Assembly (NCBI GenBank): GCA_947629095.1 | Contig: CANRCK010000002.1 | Location: 186,001-250,000 of the forward strand | Direction: 5' to 3' | Length of the DNA: 64,000 nt | Source of the DNA: an uncultured Clostridia bacterium | GTDB lineage: Bacteria > Bacillota > Clostridia > Christensenellales > Borkfalkiaceae | In this document: in pieces, positions 1-7,715 of the stretch | Layout: every line of letters starts with the position of its first letter | Position numbering within the stretch: the first letter of the stretch is position 1 | Made by a program: the position numbers and the translations under genes | The notes under the pieces: model-generated | Databases searched by the model: none | The model's input: only the letters and a program-made list of their open reading frames with translations | Told to the model about the DNA's origin: nothing

Positions 1-287
1 TTCTGCTCCAGAATTTGCCTTAAAATTTCATCGGTCTCTTCCTCGGAAAAAGGGATTATTTTTTCGGCTTTTAAATTTTTTCCGCGCAAAATCTGCTTTA
101 CGCGCGCGTCGCCCGTGCTGCGGAGAAGGGCGTAGTAATAATTCCTTACGCTGCCCTTTGCCCTGCCCGTCTTTTTTGCATAGCCCTCGAACAGCCCCGT
201 GAGGGTCTGCCCCCTCTTTTTGCCCTCGGCAATATACTCCACAAGGCTCTTTGCCTCTTCTTCCGTGTAACCGTTGATTTTATTCAT
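1..287 (-). CDS. Hypothetical protein, N-terminal part (runs off left edge)
   Basis: An open frame starts at ATG 287 after a purine-rich AGGAGGCAG ribosome site and runs off the left edge, giving about 95 residues with no stop. The product is rich in Lys, Arg and Glu and predicted helical. A segment around residues 23-55 (KRGQTLTGLFEGYAKKTGRA, followed by GSVRNYYY) looks like a helix-turn-helix style DNA-binding region, but I do not recognise the family and assign no function. It is divergent from the gene at 360. The missing C-terminus may hold the informative domain. Confidence 0.6.
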   Translation of the reverse strand, partial: MNKINGYTEEEAKSLVEYIAEGKKRGQTLTGLFEGYAKKTGRAKGSVRNYYYALLRSTGDARVKQILRGKNLKAEKIIPFSEEETDEILRQILEQ

Positions 288-359
288 ATCTGCCTCCTGT
301 GGTGCGTATATTGACATATTTTTAAAAAGCTATTCATTAAATAATAAAAAAGGTGGAAA

Positions 360-1280
360 ATGAAGTTTTATTTTGTATCCCGCACGCCCGCCGCGCTCAA
401 ACTGAACGGGGAGTTTGCGGGCAGGCTGGACGGCTTTGAAAGAAGCGTGAATATAAATTTGAAAGACGGGGTGTTTGCCGAAGCGTGCGCCGCGGGCAAG
501 CTGCCCGCAAGCTTTTTTGTGGACGACGCGCTGCTCTCCTCCCCTCCCGATTTTGCAGACGTATATCTTTTGGGCGGCGGCGAAGTTCTCGTTTCGCTGC
601 GCGCCCTCAAAAGCGCGGATATGCGGCTTAAAATAATTTTCCAAACGCGGTTTTGCGGGAATCTGGTAACCGTGTTTTCGCAGGGGGAAATTTATATTGC
701 CGTGGAGGGGCAAAAATACTTTTTCTGCGCGCTCGGGGAAAATTTTTCGGCTGTGGAAGCCGAAGAAAAAAATATTGCGGGATATCCCGTTTTGGCGCTG
801 CGCGGGGGGAACGATATTATTATAATTTCGCACACGGGCGCAAGAATTTTTGCAAACGAGACTACAGAGGCGGAGTTTGGGGAAACGTTGAACGTGCGTA
901 TCCCCCTCAAAACCTGCACAAATGCCGCGGCGGACTGCGTTTACTCCTACGACGGCGAAGAGTTGAAGTTGGTTTCATACAAAATTTGCGAGAACACGCC
1001 CGCGGAAAACTCAATACATATTGCGTTTTTTGAAAATATTTTATACGGCGGAGACTTTAAAAAGTATCTTTCGGCGGAGCTTGAGGAGCATGCGGGGAAT
1101 TTAAAGGAATATCTCGGCAAGTTCACGGAGGTGACCGTGCCTGCGGCGGGATTTTATAAAAACCGCCCCGCGGCGCTTGCCGCGGGGCTGTGCTATCCCA
1201 TAAAAAACAATCTTTTTAACGTGAAGTACTTTGCCGTGGACCTCAAAGACGGCAAAATAGACAATATATATCCATTGTAA
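360..1280 (+). CDS. Hypothetical protein, 306 aa
   Basis: A complete frame starts at ATG 360, 3 nt after AGGTGG (351-356). I recognise no family. There is no signal peptide and no convincing membrane segment; the protein looks soluble and cytosolic, with alternating short beta-rich segments and several Cys residues. Codon use (GC-rich third positions) matches neighbouring housekeeping genes, so it is probably a real lineage-specific gene. It is monocistronic: the 5' neighbour is divergent and the 3' neighbour convergent across a repeat-bearing gap. No catalytic motif is evident, so no function is proposed. Confidence 0.7.
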   Translation: MKFYFVSRTPAALKLNGEFAGRLDGFERSVNINLKDGVFAEACAAGKLPASFFVDDALLSSPPDFADVYLLGGGEVLVSLRALKSADMRLKIIFQTRFCGNLVTVFSQGEIYIAVEGQKYFFCALGENFSAVEAEEKNIAGYPVLALRGGNDIIIISHTGARIFANETTEAEFGETLNVRIPLKTCTNAAADCVYSYDGEELKLVSYKICENTPAENSIHIAFFENILYGGDFKKYLSAELEEHAGNLKEYLGKFTEVTVPAAGFYKNRPAALAAGLCYPIKNNLFNVKYFAVDLKDGKIDNIYPL

Positions 1281-1340
1281 GTGTGTTAAAAAACAGAAAC
1301 TTCACTACGAACCGTAAGGGAAAAAATTAAAAGCTACGGG

Positions 1341-1490
1341 AAACACGGCGTGAGGAAAGCGCCGTGTTCGGGCACCGTGCGTGCGGGACGTATGCGCGCA
1401 CTCTTCTCGCTTCGGCACGCACAGCGCACTGCGCTGTGCTGTGAAATGCCTCGCTCGTCCTTACTAAGGGGAGCCAAGGGGGTGAATTGG
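1341..1490. repeat. Intergenic mosaic repeat, family B copy plus family A remnant
   Basis: The gap 1281-1505 holds a copy of a repeat that starts ACACGGCGTGAGGAAAGCGC and continues through CGGGCACCGTGCGTGCGGG to CTCGCTCGTCC. Near copies lie at about 30935-31055 and 44220-44345. It is followed by GGGGAGCCAAGG, the core of family A. It contains several short inverted repeats, such as the ACACGGCG/CGCCGTGT arms, and no open frame of its own. Confidence 0.75.
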
Positions 1491-1505
1491 TTGCAACCGA
1501 AACTT

Positions 1506-1955
1506 TTATAGATATGACTTCAATTTGGTTTCAAAACTCTCCTCAACCGCAATAAGGTCGCAGAGGAGATTTTTTATTTCCTCGTCCATACAGTGCTCGG
1601 ACTCGGAAAGAGAAGTTTTAAGGCACGTTATCCCCGTAACCGTACCCTTTATCATCATTTCGGCAATATGGCTTGCGGAATTATCGCTTGCTGTGTTCAT
1701 TTTTATGCCCATATTCATCATAGCCTTTTTCATGGCTCCCGGTTCTTTAAGTTCCAGATTGTACTTTTTTGCAAGGCTTGCCGCCTCCCCGCTGATTCTT
1801 TCGTACTCCTCGTGCTCGCGGATAATTTCGTTCCTTATCCCCTCGTCCTCGATTTCGGGAAGTATATCAGAAATAGAAGTTAATGCAAGCTGCGCGTTGC
1901 GGTAGATTTCCGCCAGCACCTCGCTGTCTTTTTTTACGTCTTTGTTATCTTTCAT
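1506..1955 (-). CDS. Hypothetical helical protein, 149 aa
   Basis: The frame starts at ATG 1955 behind a strong GGAGG site (1962-1966 on the complement). The protein is highly charged and helical, without membrane segments. Its spacing of Glu, His and Ser residues (EHEEYERI; SESEHCMDEEI) suggests a four-helix ferritin-like or DUF2383-type bundle, but this is inference from composition only. It stands alone between the unknown 360-1280 gene and rplU and is transcribed away from rplU. No metal-binding motif is clear enough to claim enzyme or storage function. Confidence 0.7.
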   Translation of the reverse strand: MKDNKDVKKDSEVLAEIYRNAQLALTSISDILPEIEDEGIRNEIIREHEEYERISGEAASLAKKYNLELKEPGAMKKAMMNMGIKMNTASDNSASHIAEMMIKGTVTGITCLKTSLSESEHCMDEEIKNLLCDLIAVEESFETKLKSYL

Positions 1956-2049
1956 AAAATTCCTCCGATATGTAATAATTTTACCCTTCCGTCCACGCTA
2001 TTAGTTTGCAAAACGGGTGTAAAAGTATACTAAAACAACAAAAAAATGC

Positions 2050-2078
2050 TTGACTTAAATTTTAAGGTATGATAAATT
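2050..2078 (+). promoter_or_regulatory. Promoter of rplU-rpmA
   Basis: TTGACT (2050-2055), a 17-nt spacer and TAAATT (2073-2078). The preceding TGA (2070-2072) makes an extended -10. It lies about 100 nt upstream of rplU, leaving room for a structured leader. Confidence 0.65.
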
Positions 2079-2087
2079 ATTATCGAG

Positions 2088-2165
2088 CCGCTCGGAACGG
2101 GCTTTTTTAAGTGCGCCCTGCGCCGCCTAATCCTTTGGATATATCGTATCCGGCGAGACTGGTTT
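2088..2165 (+). ncRNA. Candidate ribosomal protein L21 leader
   Basis: The 5' UTR of rplU has stable local structure: AGCC/GGCT arms around 2093-2104, and a hairpin GGATA-TATCG-TATCC at 2137-2151 nested inside CGCC/GGCG (about 2123-2126 with 2151-2155). Firmicutes rplU transcripts commonly carry an autoregulatory L21 leader; position and size fit. I did not match the covariance model, so this is a candidate only. Confidence 0.4.
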
Positions 2166-2179
2166 AGAGGAGGTAAAAT

Positions 2180-2548
2180 ATGTACGCTATTTTTGAGAAC
2201 GGCAGCAAACAGTACAGAGTGAGCGTTGGCGACGTTATAAAGGTTGAAAAGCTCAACGTTGAAGTGGGCAAAACCGTGGAATTCCCCGTTATTTTAACGG
2301 CTGACGAAAAGGGAATTCAGGTCGGCGCCGAAGTTTCGGGCGTTAAAGTTACTGCCGAAGTGGTTTCTCATGGCAAGGCAAAGAAGATTATTGTCTTCAA
2401 GTACAAAGCCAAAAAGAACGAGAGGAAAAAGCAGGGTCACAGACAGCCCTACACCCAGATCAAAATAACGGCTATAGGCGCTACGGCTCCCAAAGCGAAG
2501 ACCGCCAAAGCCGCAAAAGCGGATGCTGCCGAAGCTGCGGCAGAGTAA
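2180..2548 (+). CDS. rplU: 50S ribosomal protein L21
   Basis: L21 binds 23S rRNA in the large ribosomal subunit. The start ([14 protein letters not shown]) and the internal [15 protein letters not shown] segment are diagnostic of the family. The protein is 122 aa, longer than the usual about 103, because of an Ala/Lys-rich C-terminal tail (about residues 105-122), which is a common low-complexity extension. GAGG at 2169-2172 precedes ATG 2180. rpmA follows after 21 bp in the same operon. The prp protease gene often found between these two genes in Firmicutes is absent. Confidence 0.97.
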   Translation: MYAIFENGSKQYRVSVGDVIKVEKLNVEVGKTVEFPVILTADEKGIQVGAEVSGVKVTAEVVSHGKAKKIIVFKYKAKKNERKKQGHRQPYTQIKITAIGATAPKAKTAKAAKADAAEAAAE

Positions 2549-2569
2549 TTTTCAAGGAGGAATAATAAA

Positions 2570-2863
2570 ATGTTATTTTTACGGTTATTCGCCCATAAGA
2601 AAGGTACCGGCTCTTCGCACAACGGCAGAGACAGTAATGCAAAGCGCCTCGGCGTAAAACGCTCGGACGGTCAGGTTGTGCTTGCGGGAAATATCCTTGT
2701 AAGACAGCGCGGTAGCAAATTCAAGCCCGGCAACAACGTGGGCATCGGCAAGGACGACACTTTGTTTGCGCTTTGCGACGGCGTTGTGAGGTTTGAAAGA
2801 GTGGGCAAGGACGGCAAACAGGTTTCTATTTATCCCGTTGCGGAAGAAAAGGTTGCCGAATAA
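2570..2863 (+). CDS. rpmA: 50S ribosomal protein L27 with N-terminal leader
   Basis: L27 reaches the peptidyl transferase centre through its N-terminus. The body ([20 protein letters not shown] onward) is typical. The first eight residues, MLFLRLFA, resemble the Firmicutes leader that Prp removes after a conserved Phe-Ala, exposing the HKKG end. GGAGG at 2556-2560 supports ATG 2570. It is cotranscribed with rplU. No prp lies beside it, so the processing protease must be elsewhere or different. Confidence 0.97.
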   Translation: MLFLRLFAHKKGTGSSHNGRDSNAKRLGVKRSDGQVVLAGNILVRQRGSKFKPGNNVGIGKDDTLFALCDGVVRFERVGKDGKQVSIYPVAEEKVAE

Positions 2864-2872
2864 AAAGCTTTA

Positions 2873-2906
2873 AAGCGAGAGCCTTTTGCGGTTCTCGCTT
2901 GAATTT
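2873..2906 (+). terminator. Intrinsic terminator after rpmA
   Basis: An 11-bp stem (AAGCGAGAGCC with GGTTCTCGCTT, one G-T pair) and a 6-nt loop at 2873-2900, followed by a short T-rich tail (GAATTTT). The tail is weak, so some readthrough into the GNAT gene is plausible. Confidence 0.6.
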
Positions 2907-2927
2907 TATGAAAACGGTAGGAAAATA

Positions 2928-3425
2928 ATGCTTAAAGTTTCACCCCTGCGCGACAGCGCGCTGGAAAATTTTAAAAATCTGTTCACCGATTACTACGCGG
3001 AACTTGGCTGCGACGACGACTGCGAACACCTTGTTTCGGAGTACATTGTTCCCGACCTTTTGGCGGGGCTTATAAAAATCGACGTACTTTCGGAAAACGA
3101 CAAGCTTTCGGGGTTTATTATCTACCAGCAGGACGATATAAACAACGACTGGAATTTTATGGAAGGTTTTGGGGATATCCGCGAAATTTACGTGGTCCCC
3201 TCCCTCCGCCGCACAGGCGCGGGAACGTTGCTTTTATATACCGCCGAAATGCGTCTGAGGGAGAGCGGGGTTAAAAAGAGCTATGCGCTGCCCGCGCTCG
3301 GCTCGGAGCCGTTCTTTGAAGCCTGCGGATATAAAAAAACCGACGGATATAACGCCGAGCTGGACAGCATAGTCTATGTAAAGGAAAATTTGGACAACTC
3401 CTGCGGAAAGCATGTGGCGGGTTGA
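2928..3425 (+). CDS. GNAT-family N-acetyltransferase
   Basis: A 165-aa protein with the GNAT core. REIYVVPSLRRTGAGTLLL (about residues 85-103) is the beta4-loop-alpha3 segment; its R-R-T-G-A-G part forms the pyrophosphate loop for acetyl-CoA. A late beta strand plus FFEACGYKKTDGY matches the usual motif B. The substrate is unknown. The start chosen is ATG 2928, preceded by GGTAGGA; a TTG at 2886 would place the start inside the rpmA terminator and lacks a ribosome site. It sits downstream of rplU-rpmA, possibly receiving readthrough. Confidence 0.85.
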   Translation: MLKVSPLRDSALENFKNLFTDYYAELGCDDDCEHLVSEYIVPDLLAGLIKIDVLSENDKLSGFIIYQQDDINNDWNFMEGFGDIREIYVVPSLRRTGAGTLLLYTAEMRLRESGVKKSYALPALGSEPFFEACGYKKTDGYNAELDSIVYVKENLDNSCGKHVAG

Positions 3426-3435
3426 AATTTGGCAC

Positions 3436-3464
3436 TTTACAAACGGCGAAATATGTAGTATTAT
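3436..3464 (+). promoter_or_regulatory. Promoter of the DUF697-like gene
   Basis: TTTACA (3436-3441), a 17-nt spacer and TATTAT (3459-3464), about 33 nt before ATG 3497. Confidence 0.7.
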
Positions 3465-3496
3465 ATTATTAATCAAAAAACCAAGGAGATACGGCT

Positions 3497-4624
3497 ATGG
3501 CTAAAAATGATAAAAGCAAAGTCGTGGCGCGCGTGGCTGAACAGGCAGACCGCCAGCAGGAAATAAACGCGCGCATAAAGTCCGAAACCGAAAAACAGGC
3601 GGCTGGGGACGGCAAAAAACAGGCGGACTTATCCAAAATGACAATATACGAATACGAGCAGCGTTATTCCAAACGGGAAAACGTGCGCGGCGCACGGCTC
3701 TTTTTGGGGTTTATCGCGGGCGTTGTGGGCGTATTTTTGTTTGTGGTGCTGCTTTTGGTGTTCTTTAAAGTTTACGAAATAAACGAATACGCGGGCTACG
3801 GCGTGGGCGCGGCGTGTATTTTGGTTTACATACTCGTTTTTATTGTGCCCCTTGTAAAGATTTTGCGCACGGGATACTTTGTTACAAACGTAAACGCCTA
3901 CAACGCAAAAAAGGCGCAGCGTCACAATAAAAAACTGCGCAAGGATATTTCCACAAAGATAATAGATTTTACCGCAAAGGTGGACGGCGTGGGCTGGTAT
4001 GATTCCGAAACGGTTGGAAAGCTTGCCATAGCCGTGAATACCAACGACAACGACGGCATAAAGCGCAATCTCACCGCGCTCTATAACGGGTCGGTTAAAA
4101 AGTCCGCAAAGCAAATGATTTTTAAAGCTTCGATGAAGTCGGCAATGTACTCTGCGCTCTCCCAGACTTCAAAAATCGACTCGGCGCTGGTAGTGCTTGT
4201 AAACGTTCAGCTTATAAAGGATTTGGTGTATCTCTACGGATTCCGCCCCTCGGACGCAAAGCTTGCAAAAATATTTGTGAGAGTTATACAGAATGCGCTG
4301 ATAGCCTACGGTCTGGGCGGAATGCAGATAGGAAATTCCGTTGTGCGAACCATGGGCGACGCGGTAAAGGGAATACCCATTCTCGGTTCGGCAATAGCAG
4401 TGCTTGTTGACAGCTCCGTGCAGGGGCTTGCAAACGGTACGCTAACCACGGTTATAGGATATCAGACGCTGAGATTTATGATGAGTGAATACAAGTTGCA
4501 GGATATTCTTGACGGCATAGAGGTTGCGGAAACGCAGGAAGAGTTCCAGGAGGCATGCAAGGAACTTGAAAAGGAACTTAAAAAGGAGCGCAAAGGCGGC
4601 AAAAAGCTTGCCCCCGCCGTTTAA
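3497..4624 (+). CDS. DUF697/YcjF-like inner membrane protein
   Basis: A 375-aa protein. Residues 1-65 are charged and cytosolic; hydrophobic segments at about 67-93 and 99-121 form a membrane hairpin. Residues 205-330 (QLIKDLVYLYGFRPSDAKLA, then repeated Gly-rich amphipathic stretches with GIPILGSAIAVLVD) resemble the DUF697 domain found in YcjF and in proteins partnered with dynamin-like or Era-like GTPases. The C-terminal tail is Lys/Glu-rich and coiled. No GTPase is adjacent. AAGGAG at 3482-3487 supports the start. The family assignment is moderate and the molecular role unknown. Confidence 0.7.
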   Translation: MAKNDKSKVVARVAEQADRQQEINARIKSETEKQAAGDGKKQADLSKMTIYEYEQRYSKRENVRGARLFLGFIAGVVGVFLFVVLLLVFFKVYEINEYAGYGVGAACILVYILVFIVPLVKILRTGYFVTNVNAYNAKKAQRHNKKLRKDISTKIIDFTAKVDGVGWYDSETVGKLAIAVNTNDNDGIKRNLTALYNGSVKKSAKQMIFKASMKSAMYSALSQTSKIDSALVVLVNVQLIKDLVYLYGFRPSDAKLAKIFVRVIQNALIAYGLGGMQIGNSVVRTMGDAVKGIPILGSAIAVLVDSSVQGLANGTLTTVIGYQTLRFMMSEYKLQDILDGIEVAETQEEFQEACKELEKELKKERKGGKKLAPAV

Positions 4625-4680
4625 CCGGCGCGCGTCCCTCTCTCCCGCAAGTGCGGGCAATTTCATCTTAACAAACAACA

Positions 4681-4716
4681 GCGGCGCGCCTTTCGGCGCG
4701 CCGCATTATTTTTTGC
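4681..4716 (+). terminator. Strong intrinsic terminator
   Basis: A perfect 10-bp GC stem GCGGCGCGCC-TTTC-GGCGCGCCGC (4681-4704) followed by ATTATTTTTTG. It closes the 3497-4624 transcript. Confidence 0.9.
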
Positions 4717-4788
4717 ACTTTATGCGAAATATCAATATTTGTTTTATATAAAACACAAAAATCCACGCTTATAAAGATATTTTTGTTT

Positions 4789-4995
4789 TCAAAATTCCGA
4801 AAGCCCCAAAAGATAATCCGCGCTTACGTCAAATATCTTTGCTATCTCGGCAACGGTCTCCAAATTAGGCTCCCCCGTCCCGTTCTCGTATCTCGTATAC
4901 GACTGCTGGCGTATATGCAGCTTGTCCGACAGTTGCTGCTGCGTAAGCCCCGCCGCCTTGCGCAATTCCTTCAATCTCTGTGAAAAAATTTTCAT
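4789..4995 (-). CDS. XRE-family HTH transcriptional regulator
   Basis: A 68-aa single-domain Cro/C1-type repressor. LKELRKAAGLTQQQLSDKLH, then QQSYTRYENG and PNLETVAEIAKIF, give the five-helix fold; the recognition helix is around residues 27-36. It is divergent from the lipoprotein gene at 5094, and the 98 bp between them carry two perfect inverted repeats that overlap the lipoprotein promoter. The likely role is repression of both genes. The start ATG 4995 has only a weak AAGTGA ribosome site. Confidence 0.93.
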   Translation of the reverse strand: MKIFSQRLKELRKAAGLTQQQLSDKLHIRQQSYTRYENGTGEPNLETVAEIAKIFDVSADYLLGLSEF

Positions 4996-5002
4996 ATTTC
5001 AC

Positions 5003-5032
5003 TTGACATTTTACAGCGTACTGCTGTATTAT
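5003..5032 (+). promoter_or_regulatory. Promoter of the lipoprotein gene
   Basis: TTGACA (5003-5008), an 18-nt spacer and TATTAT (5027-5032). Operator 1 fills the spacer and touches the -10. Confidence 0.75.
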
Positions 5033-5058
5033 ATTCTAAAATACAGCATTTTGCTGTA
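5012..5058. promoter_or_regulatory. Pair of palindromic operators
   Basis: Two copies of TACAGC-N5-GCTGTA, at 5012-5028 (spacer GTACT) and 5042-5058 (spacer ATTTT). Their centres are 30 bp apart, about three helical turns. They sit between the XRE regulator and the lipoprotein and are the obvious binding sites for that regulator. Confidence 0.75.
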
Positions 5059-5093
5059 AATACACTATTGTATAAATGTTACAGGAGGCAGAC

Positions 5094-5903
5094 ATGAAAA
5101 AAATTACAACTATACTTTTGGTATCCGCGACGGCGCTTTTAAGCGCGTTCGGGCTTGCTGCATGCGGCGATAAAAACGGTAACCCGACGACAGGGACCGC
5201 CGCGGATTATACGGTTACGGAAAGCGAATGGACGGAAGCCGTTTCCTTAAGATGGAAAAACCTTACATATACCGTAGTGGCGGGCGATGCAAATTCACAG
5301 TTCTCTATCACCTTGCAGATGCTTGAAAACGGCAGTATTCACCAGACTTGCGAGAACATAGGCTGGGGCGAATGTTACTTTATAGTAAACAGCGATAACA
5401 CGGTATCCTCGTATAACCATCATACCGATACGGGAGATACGTGGCAGTATGACCCCGACAGCTACATCGACCTTAAAGCTTATAAATCGGGAAACTACGG
5501 CGACGACGCGGGATTTTTAGCGTATGCCCTTCCTTTATATACCGAATACAGCAGCTTGTACACGTATGACGAAACAAAGCATTGCTATACTCGCACGATG
5601 CCCGTCGTAGGCATGCCTACGCCCGTCGATTGCCAAGTTGAAATAAGTTTTGAAAATAAAAAATTGACAAAACTTGTAGTAAGCAGTTCGGAAGACGAAA
5701 CCGTGGGGGTCACCACCGTTACTTTCTACGATTACGGCTCTACCGTGATAACCCCGCCCGAGCATGCCTTTAACGTTGACGAATGGGAACACGACGGTAC
5801 GGAACATTGGCACCCCTGCATTGCGGAGGGCTGTAAGGACAAATCAGGGACGAAATCCCACGAATACGTAGACGGAACATGTGAGTGCGGCGCGCGACAA
5901 TAA
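5094..5903 (+). CDS. Secreted lipoprotein with C-terminal Cys/His-rich module
   Basis: A 269-aa protein. A signal peptide ends in a lipobox, LAAC, with the lipidated Cys at residue 24. The body is beta-rich and unrecognised. The last about 45 residues carry a W-x-H-D-G-T-E-H-W-H-P-C stretch followed by CKDKSG, H-E-Y-V-D-G-T-C-E-C-G: the Cys/His pattern seen at the end of many gut Firmicutes surface proteins, possibly metal-binding. ATG 5094 is preferred over an ATG at 5076 because AGGAGG lies between them. Expression is probably controlled by the divergent XRE regulator through operators at 5012 and 5042. Confidence 0.88.
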   Translation: MKKITTILLVSATALLSAFGLAACGDKNGNPTTGTAADYTVTESEWTEAVSLRWKNLTYTVVAGDANSQFSITLQMLENGSIHQTCENIGWGECYFIVNSDNTVSSYNHHTDTGDTWQYDPDSYIDLKAYKSGNYGDDAGFLAYALPLYTEYSSLYTYDETKHCYTRTMPVVGMPTPVDCQVEISFENKKLTKLVVSSSEDETVGVTTVTFYDYGSTVITPPEHAFNVDEWEHDGTEHWHPCIAEGCKDKSGTKSHEYVDGTCECGARQ

Positions 5904-5942
5904 AGAGTTTTAATAAATATTATAAGTTGAAAAACGCAAAGA

Positions 5943-5981
5943 CCGCCGCGGTGAAATTCACCGCGGCGGCATATTTTTTTT
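5943..5981. terminator. Bidirectional terminator between lipoprotein and hydA
   Basis: A 13-bp stem CCGCCGCGGTGAA/TTCACCGCGGCGG (5943-5969) followed on the plus strand by a run of T. The complement also has a T-rich tail (GTCTTTGCGTTTTTC), so it can serve both convergent genes. Confidence 0.9.
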
Positions 5982-5989
5982 GTTCAATA

Positions 5990-7705
5990 TCAATATTTGT
6001 TTCTCTGGTGATAGTGGGTGTGCAACAGCTCGTGCGATTTTTCGGAGAGCGGCTTGCCGAAGTACTCCTTGTAGAGAGTATCCACAGCCGAATTCTCGTG
6101 AGAGCAACGGATTTTGTTGTCCTTATCCGCGTTGTACAGCGCCTGCGCGCGTACGGCTTTAAGGTCTATGCTGTTGCGGACTTCGTCGTGGACATAGGGC
6201 TGTCCGCCGCCGTTTATGCAGCCGCCCGGGCACGCCATAACTTCCACAAACGTGTAGTCCTTTTCGCCGCTCTTCACCTGCTCTATAACCTTGCGCGCGT
6301 TGCCCAAGCCGTTGGCTACGGCAACCTTTATTTTGGAGCCGCCTATTTCGTACTCGGCTTCTTTCAGGCCCGCGGTGCCGCGCACTTCCTTGAATTCAAG
6401 GGGCGCGCCCTCGCCGCCGAGGACGTATGCAGCCGTTCTCAAAGCCGCTTCCATAACGCCGCCCGTTGCGCCGAAGATTATGCCCGCGCCGCTCGCTTCG
6501 CCGAAAGGTGCGTCGTAGTCCTCTTCGGGAAGATTTGCAAAGTCGATGTGCGCTTCCTTTATCATTTTGGCAAGTTCGCGGGTGGTTATAGCCGCGTCCG
6601 TATAGTGTCCTATTTCGTCGCGCGTGATTTCGAACTTTTTAGCCGTGCAGGGAATTACCGAAACAACGTACAGATCCTCCGGCTTTATGTTGTGCTTTTG
6701 GCAGTAATATGTTTTGAGAACCGCCGAGAACATCTCCTGCGGGGATTTGCAGGTGGAAATATTGGGAAGAATTTCGGGATAGTAGTGCTCGGCAAACTTA
6801 ACCCAGCCGGGGCAGCAGCTTGTGAACATGGGGAGCTTGCCGCCCTTCATTATTCTTTGGAGAAGCTCGTTTGCCTCCTCCATTATGGTGAGGTCTGCCG
6901 TGAGGTCCATATTGAAGCACTGCACGTCGCCGAGCTGTTTTATGGCAGCAACCATCTTGCCTTCCACGTTGGTGCCAACGGGCAGACCGAACGCTTCGCC
7001 CAAGGTTGCCTTTATTGAAGGCGCGGTGAAGAACACAACGTGCTTTTCGGGGTTGACGATTGCCCCCCATACGTTTGCAACGTCGCTCTTTTCATACAGA
7101 GCGCCGACGGGGCAGGCAACTATGCACTGTCCGCAGTTTACGCAGGACGTGTGTGCCAAAGACGCGTCGAAGGGGGAACCTATTACCTTTGCATAGCCCC
7201 TGTGCTTGGGACCTATCACCCCTATGGTCTGCTTTGCGCAGGCGGCAACGCAGCGGGTGCACATTACGCACTTGGAGTTGTCGCGCACAACCGAGGGAGA
7301 GAGGTCGTCGATGGGCTTTAAGTCGTGGTCGGTGCCGAAGCGGTCCTCTTCTGCGTTATATTCAAGCGCCAGCTTCTGCAATTCGCAGTTCATCGAACGC
7401 ACGCAGCTAAGGCACTTCTTTTTATGGGTGGAGAGAATGAGCTCCACCGTAGTCTTTCTTGATTTTCTTACCTTGGGGGTATTTGTTTTAACTTCCATAC
7501 CCTCGGAAACGGGGTATACGCACGCCGCAACAAGTCCCCTTGCGCCCGTAGCCTCAACGAGGCACATACGGCAGGAGCCTACGCACTGCACGTCCTTTAA
7601 ATAGCACAGGGTGGGTATGCGGATGTTGGCGAGCTTAGCCGCCTCCAGAATTGTGGAACCTTCCGGTACGCTTACCGGTATGCCGTTGATTTTAAGATTT
7701 ACCAT
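5990..7705 (-). CDS. hydA: [FeFe]-hydrogenase catalytic subunit HydA
   Basis: The hydrogen-evolving subunit of a trimeric NAD/ferredoxin-linked (bifurcating type) hydrogenase, 571 aa, cytosolic. Domains in order: an N-terminal [2Fe-2S] ferredoxin fold (CxxxxxxCxxC around residues 34-48), a His-ligated [4Fe-4S] motif (HKKKCLSCVRSMNC), two [4Fe-4S] clusters (CVMCTRCVAAC and CVNCGQCIVACP), then the H-cluster domain with TSCCPGW, PCTAKKFE and EVMACPGGC, and a C-terminal small-subunit-like tail. The residue before PCTAKK is Ile, where the best-studied enzyme has Met. ATG 7705 follows GAGGTGAGG; an upstream GTG at 7714 lies inside that site. It is the last gene of hydC-hydB-hydA. Confidence 0.97.
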   Translation of the reverse strand: MVNLKINGIPVSVPEGSTILEAAKLANIRIPTLCYLKDVQCVGSCRMCLVEATGARGLVAACVYPVSEGMEVKTNTPKVRKSRKTTVELILSTHKKKCLSCVRSMNCELQKLALEYNAEEDRFGTDHDLKPIDDLSPSVVRDNSKCVMCTRCVAACAKQTIGVIGPKHRGYAKVIGSPFDASLAHTSCVNCGQCIVACPVGALYEKSDVANVWGAIVNPEKHVVFFTAPSIKATLGEAFGLPVGTNVEGKMVAAIKQLGDVQCFNMDLTADLTIMEEANELLQRIMKGGKLPMFTSCCPGWVKFAEHYYPEILPNISTCKSPQEMFSAVLKTYYCQKHNIKPEDLYVVSVIPCTAKKFEITRDEIGHYTDAAITTRELAKMIKEAHIDFANLPEEDYDAPFGEASGAGIIFGATGGVMEAALRTAAYVLGGEGAPLEFKEVRGTAGLKEAEYEIGGSKIKVAVANGLGNARKVIEQVKSGEKDYTFVEVMACPGGCINGGGQPYVHDEVRNSIDLKAVRAQALYNADKDNKIRCSHENSAVDTLYKEYFGKPLSEKSHELLHTHYHQRNKY

Positions 7706-7715
7706 ATGCCTCACC

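Noticed and set aside
5885-7018. 377-codon open frame antisense to hydA
   Set aside because: Overlaps hydA completely and starts inside the lipoprotein end and terminator; no independent evidence.
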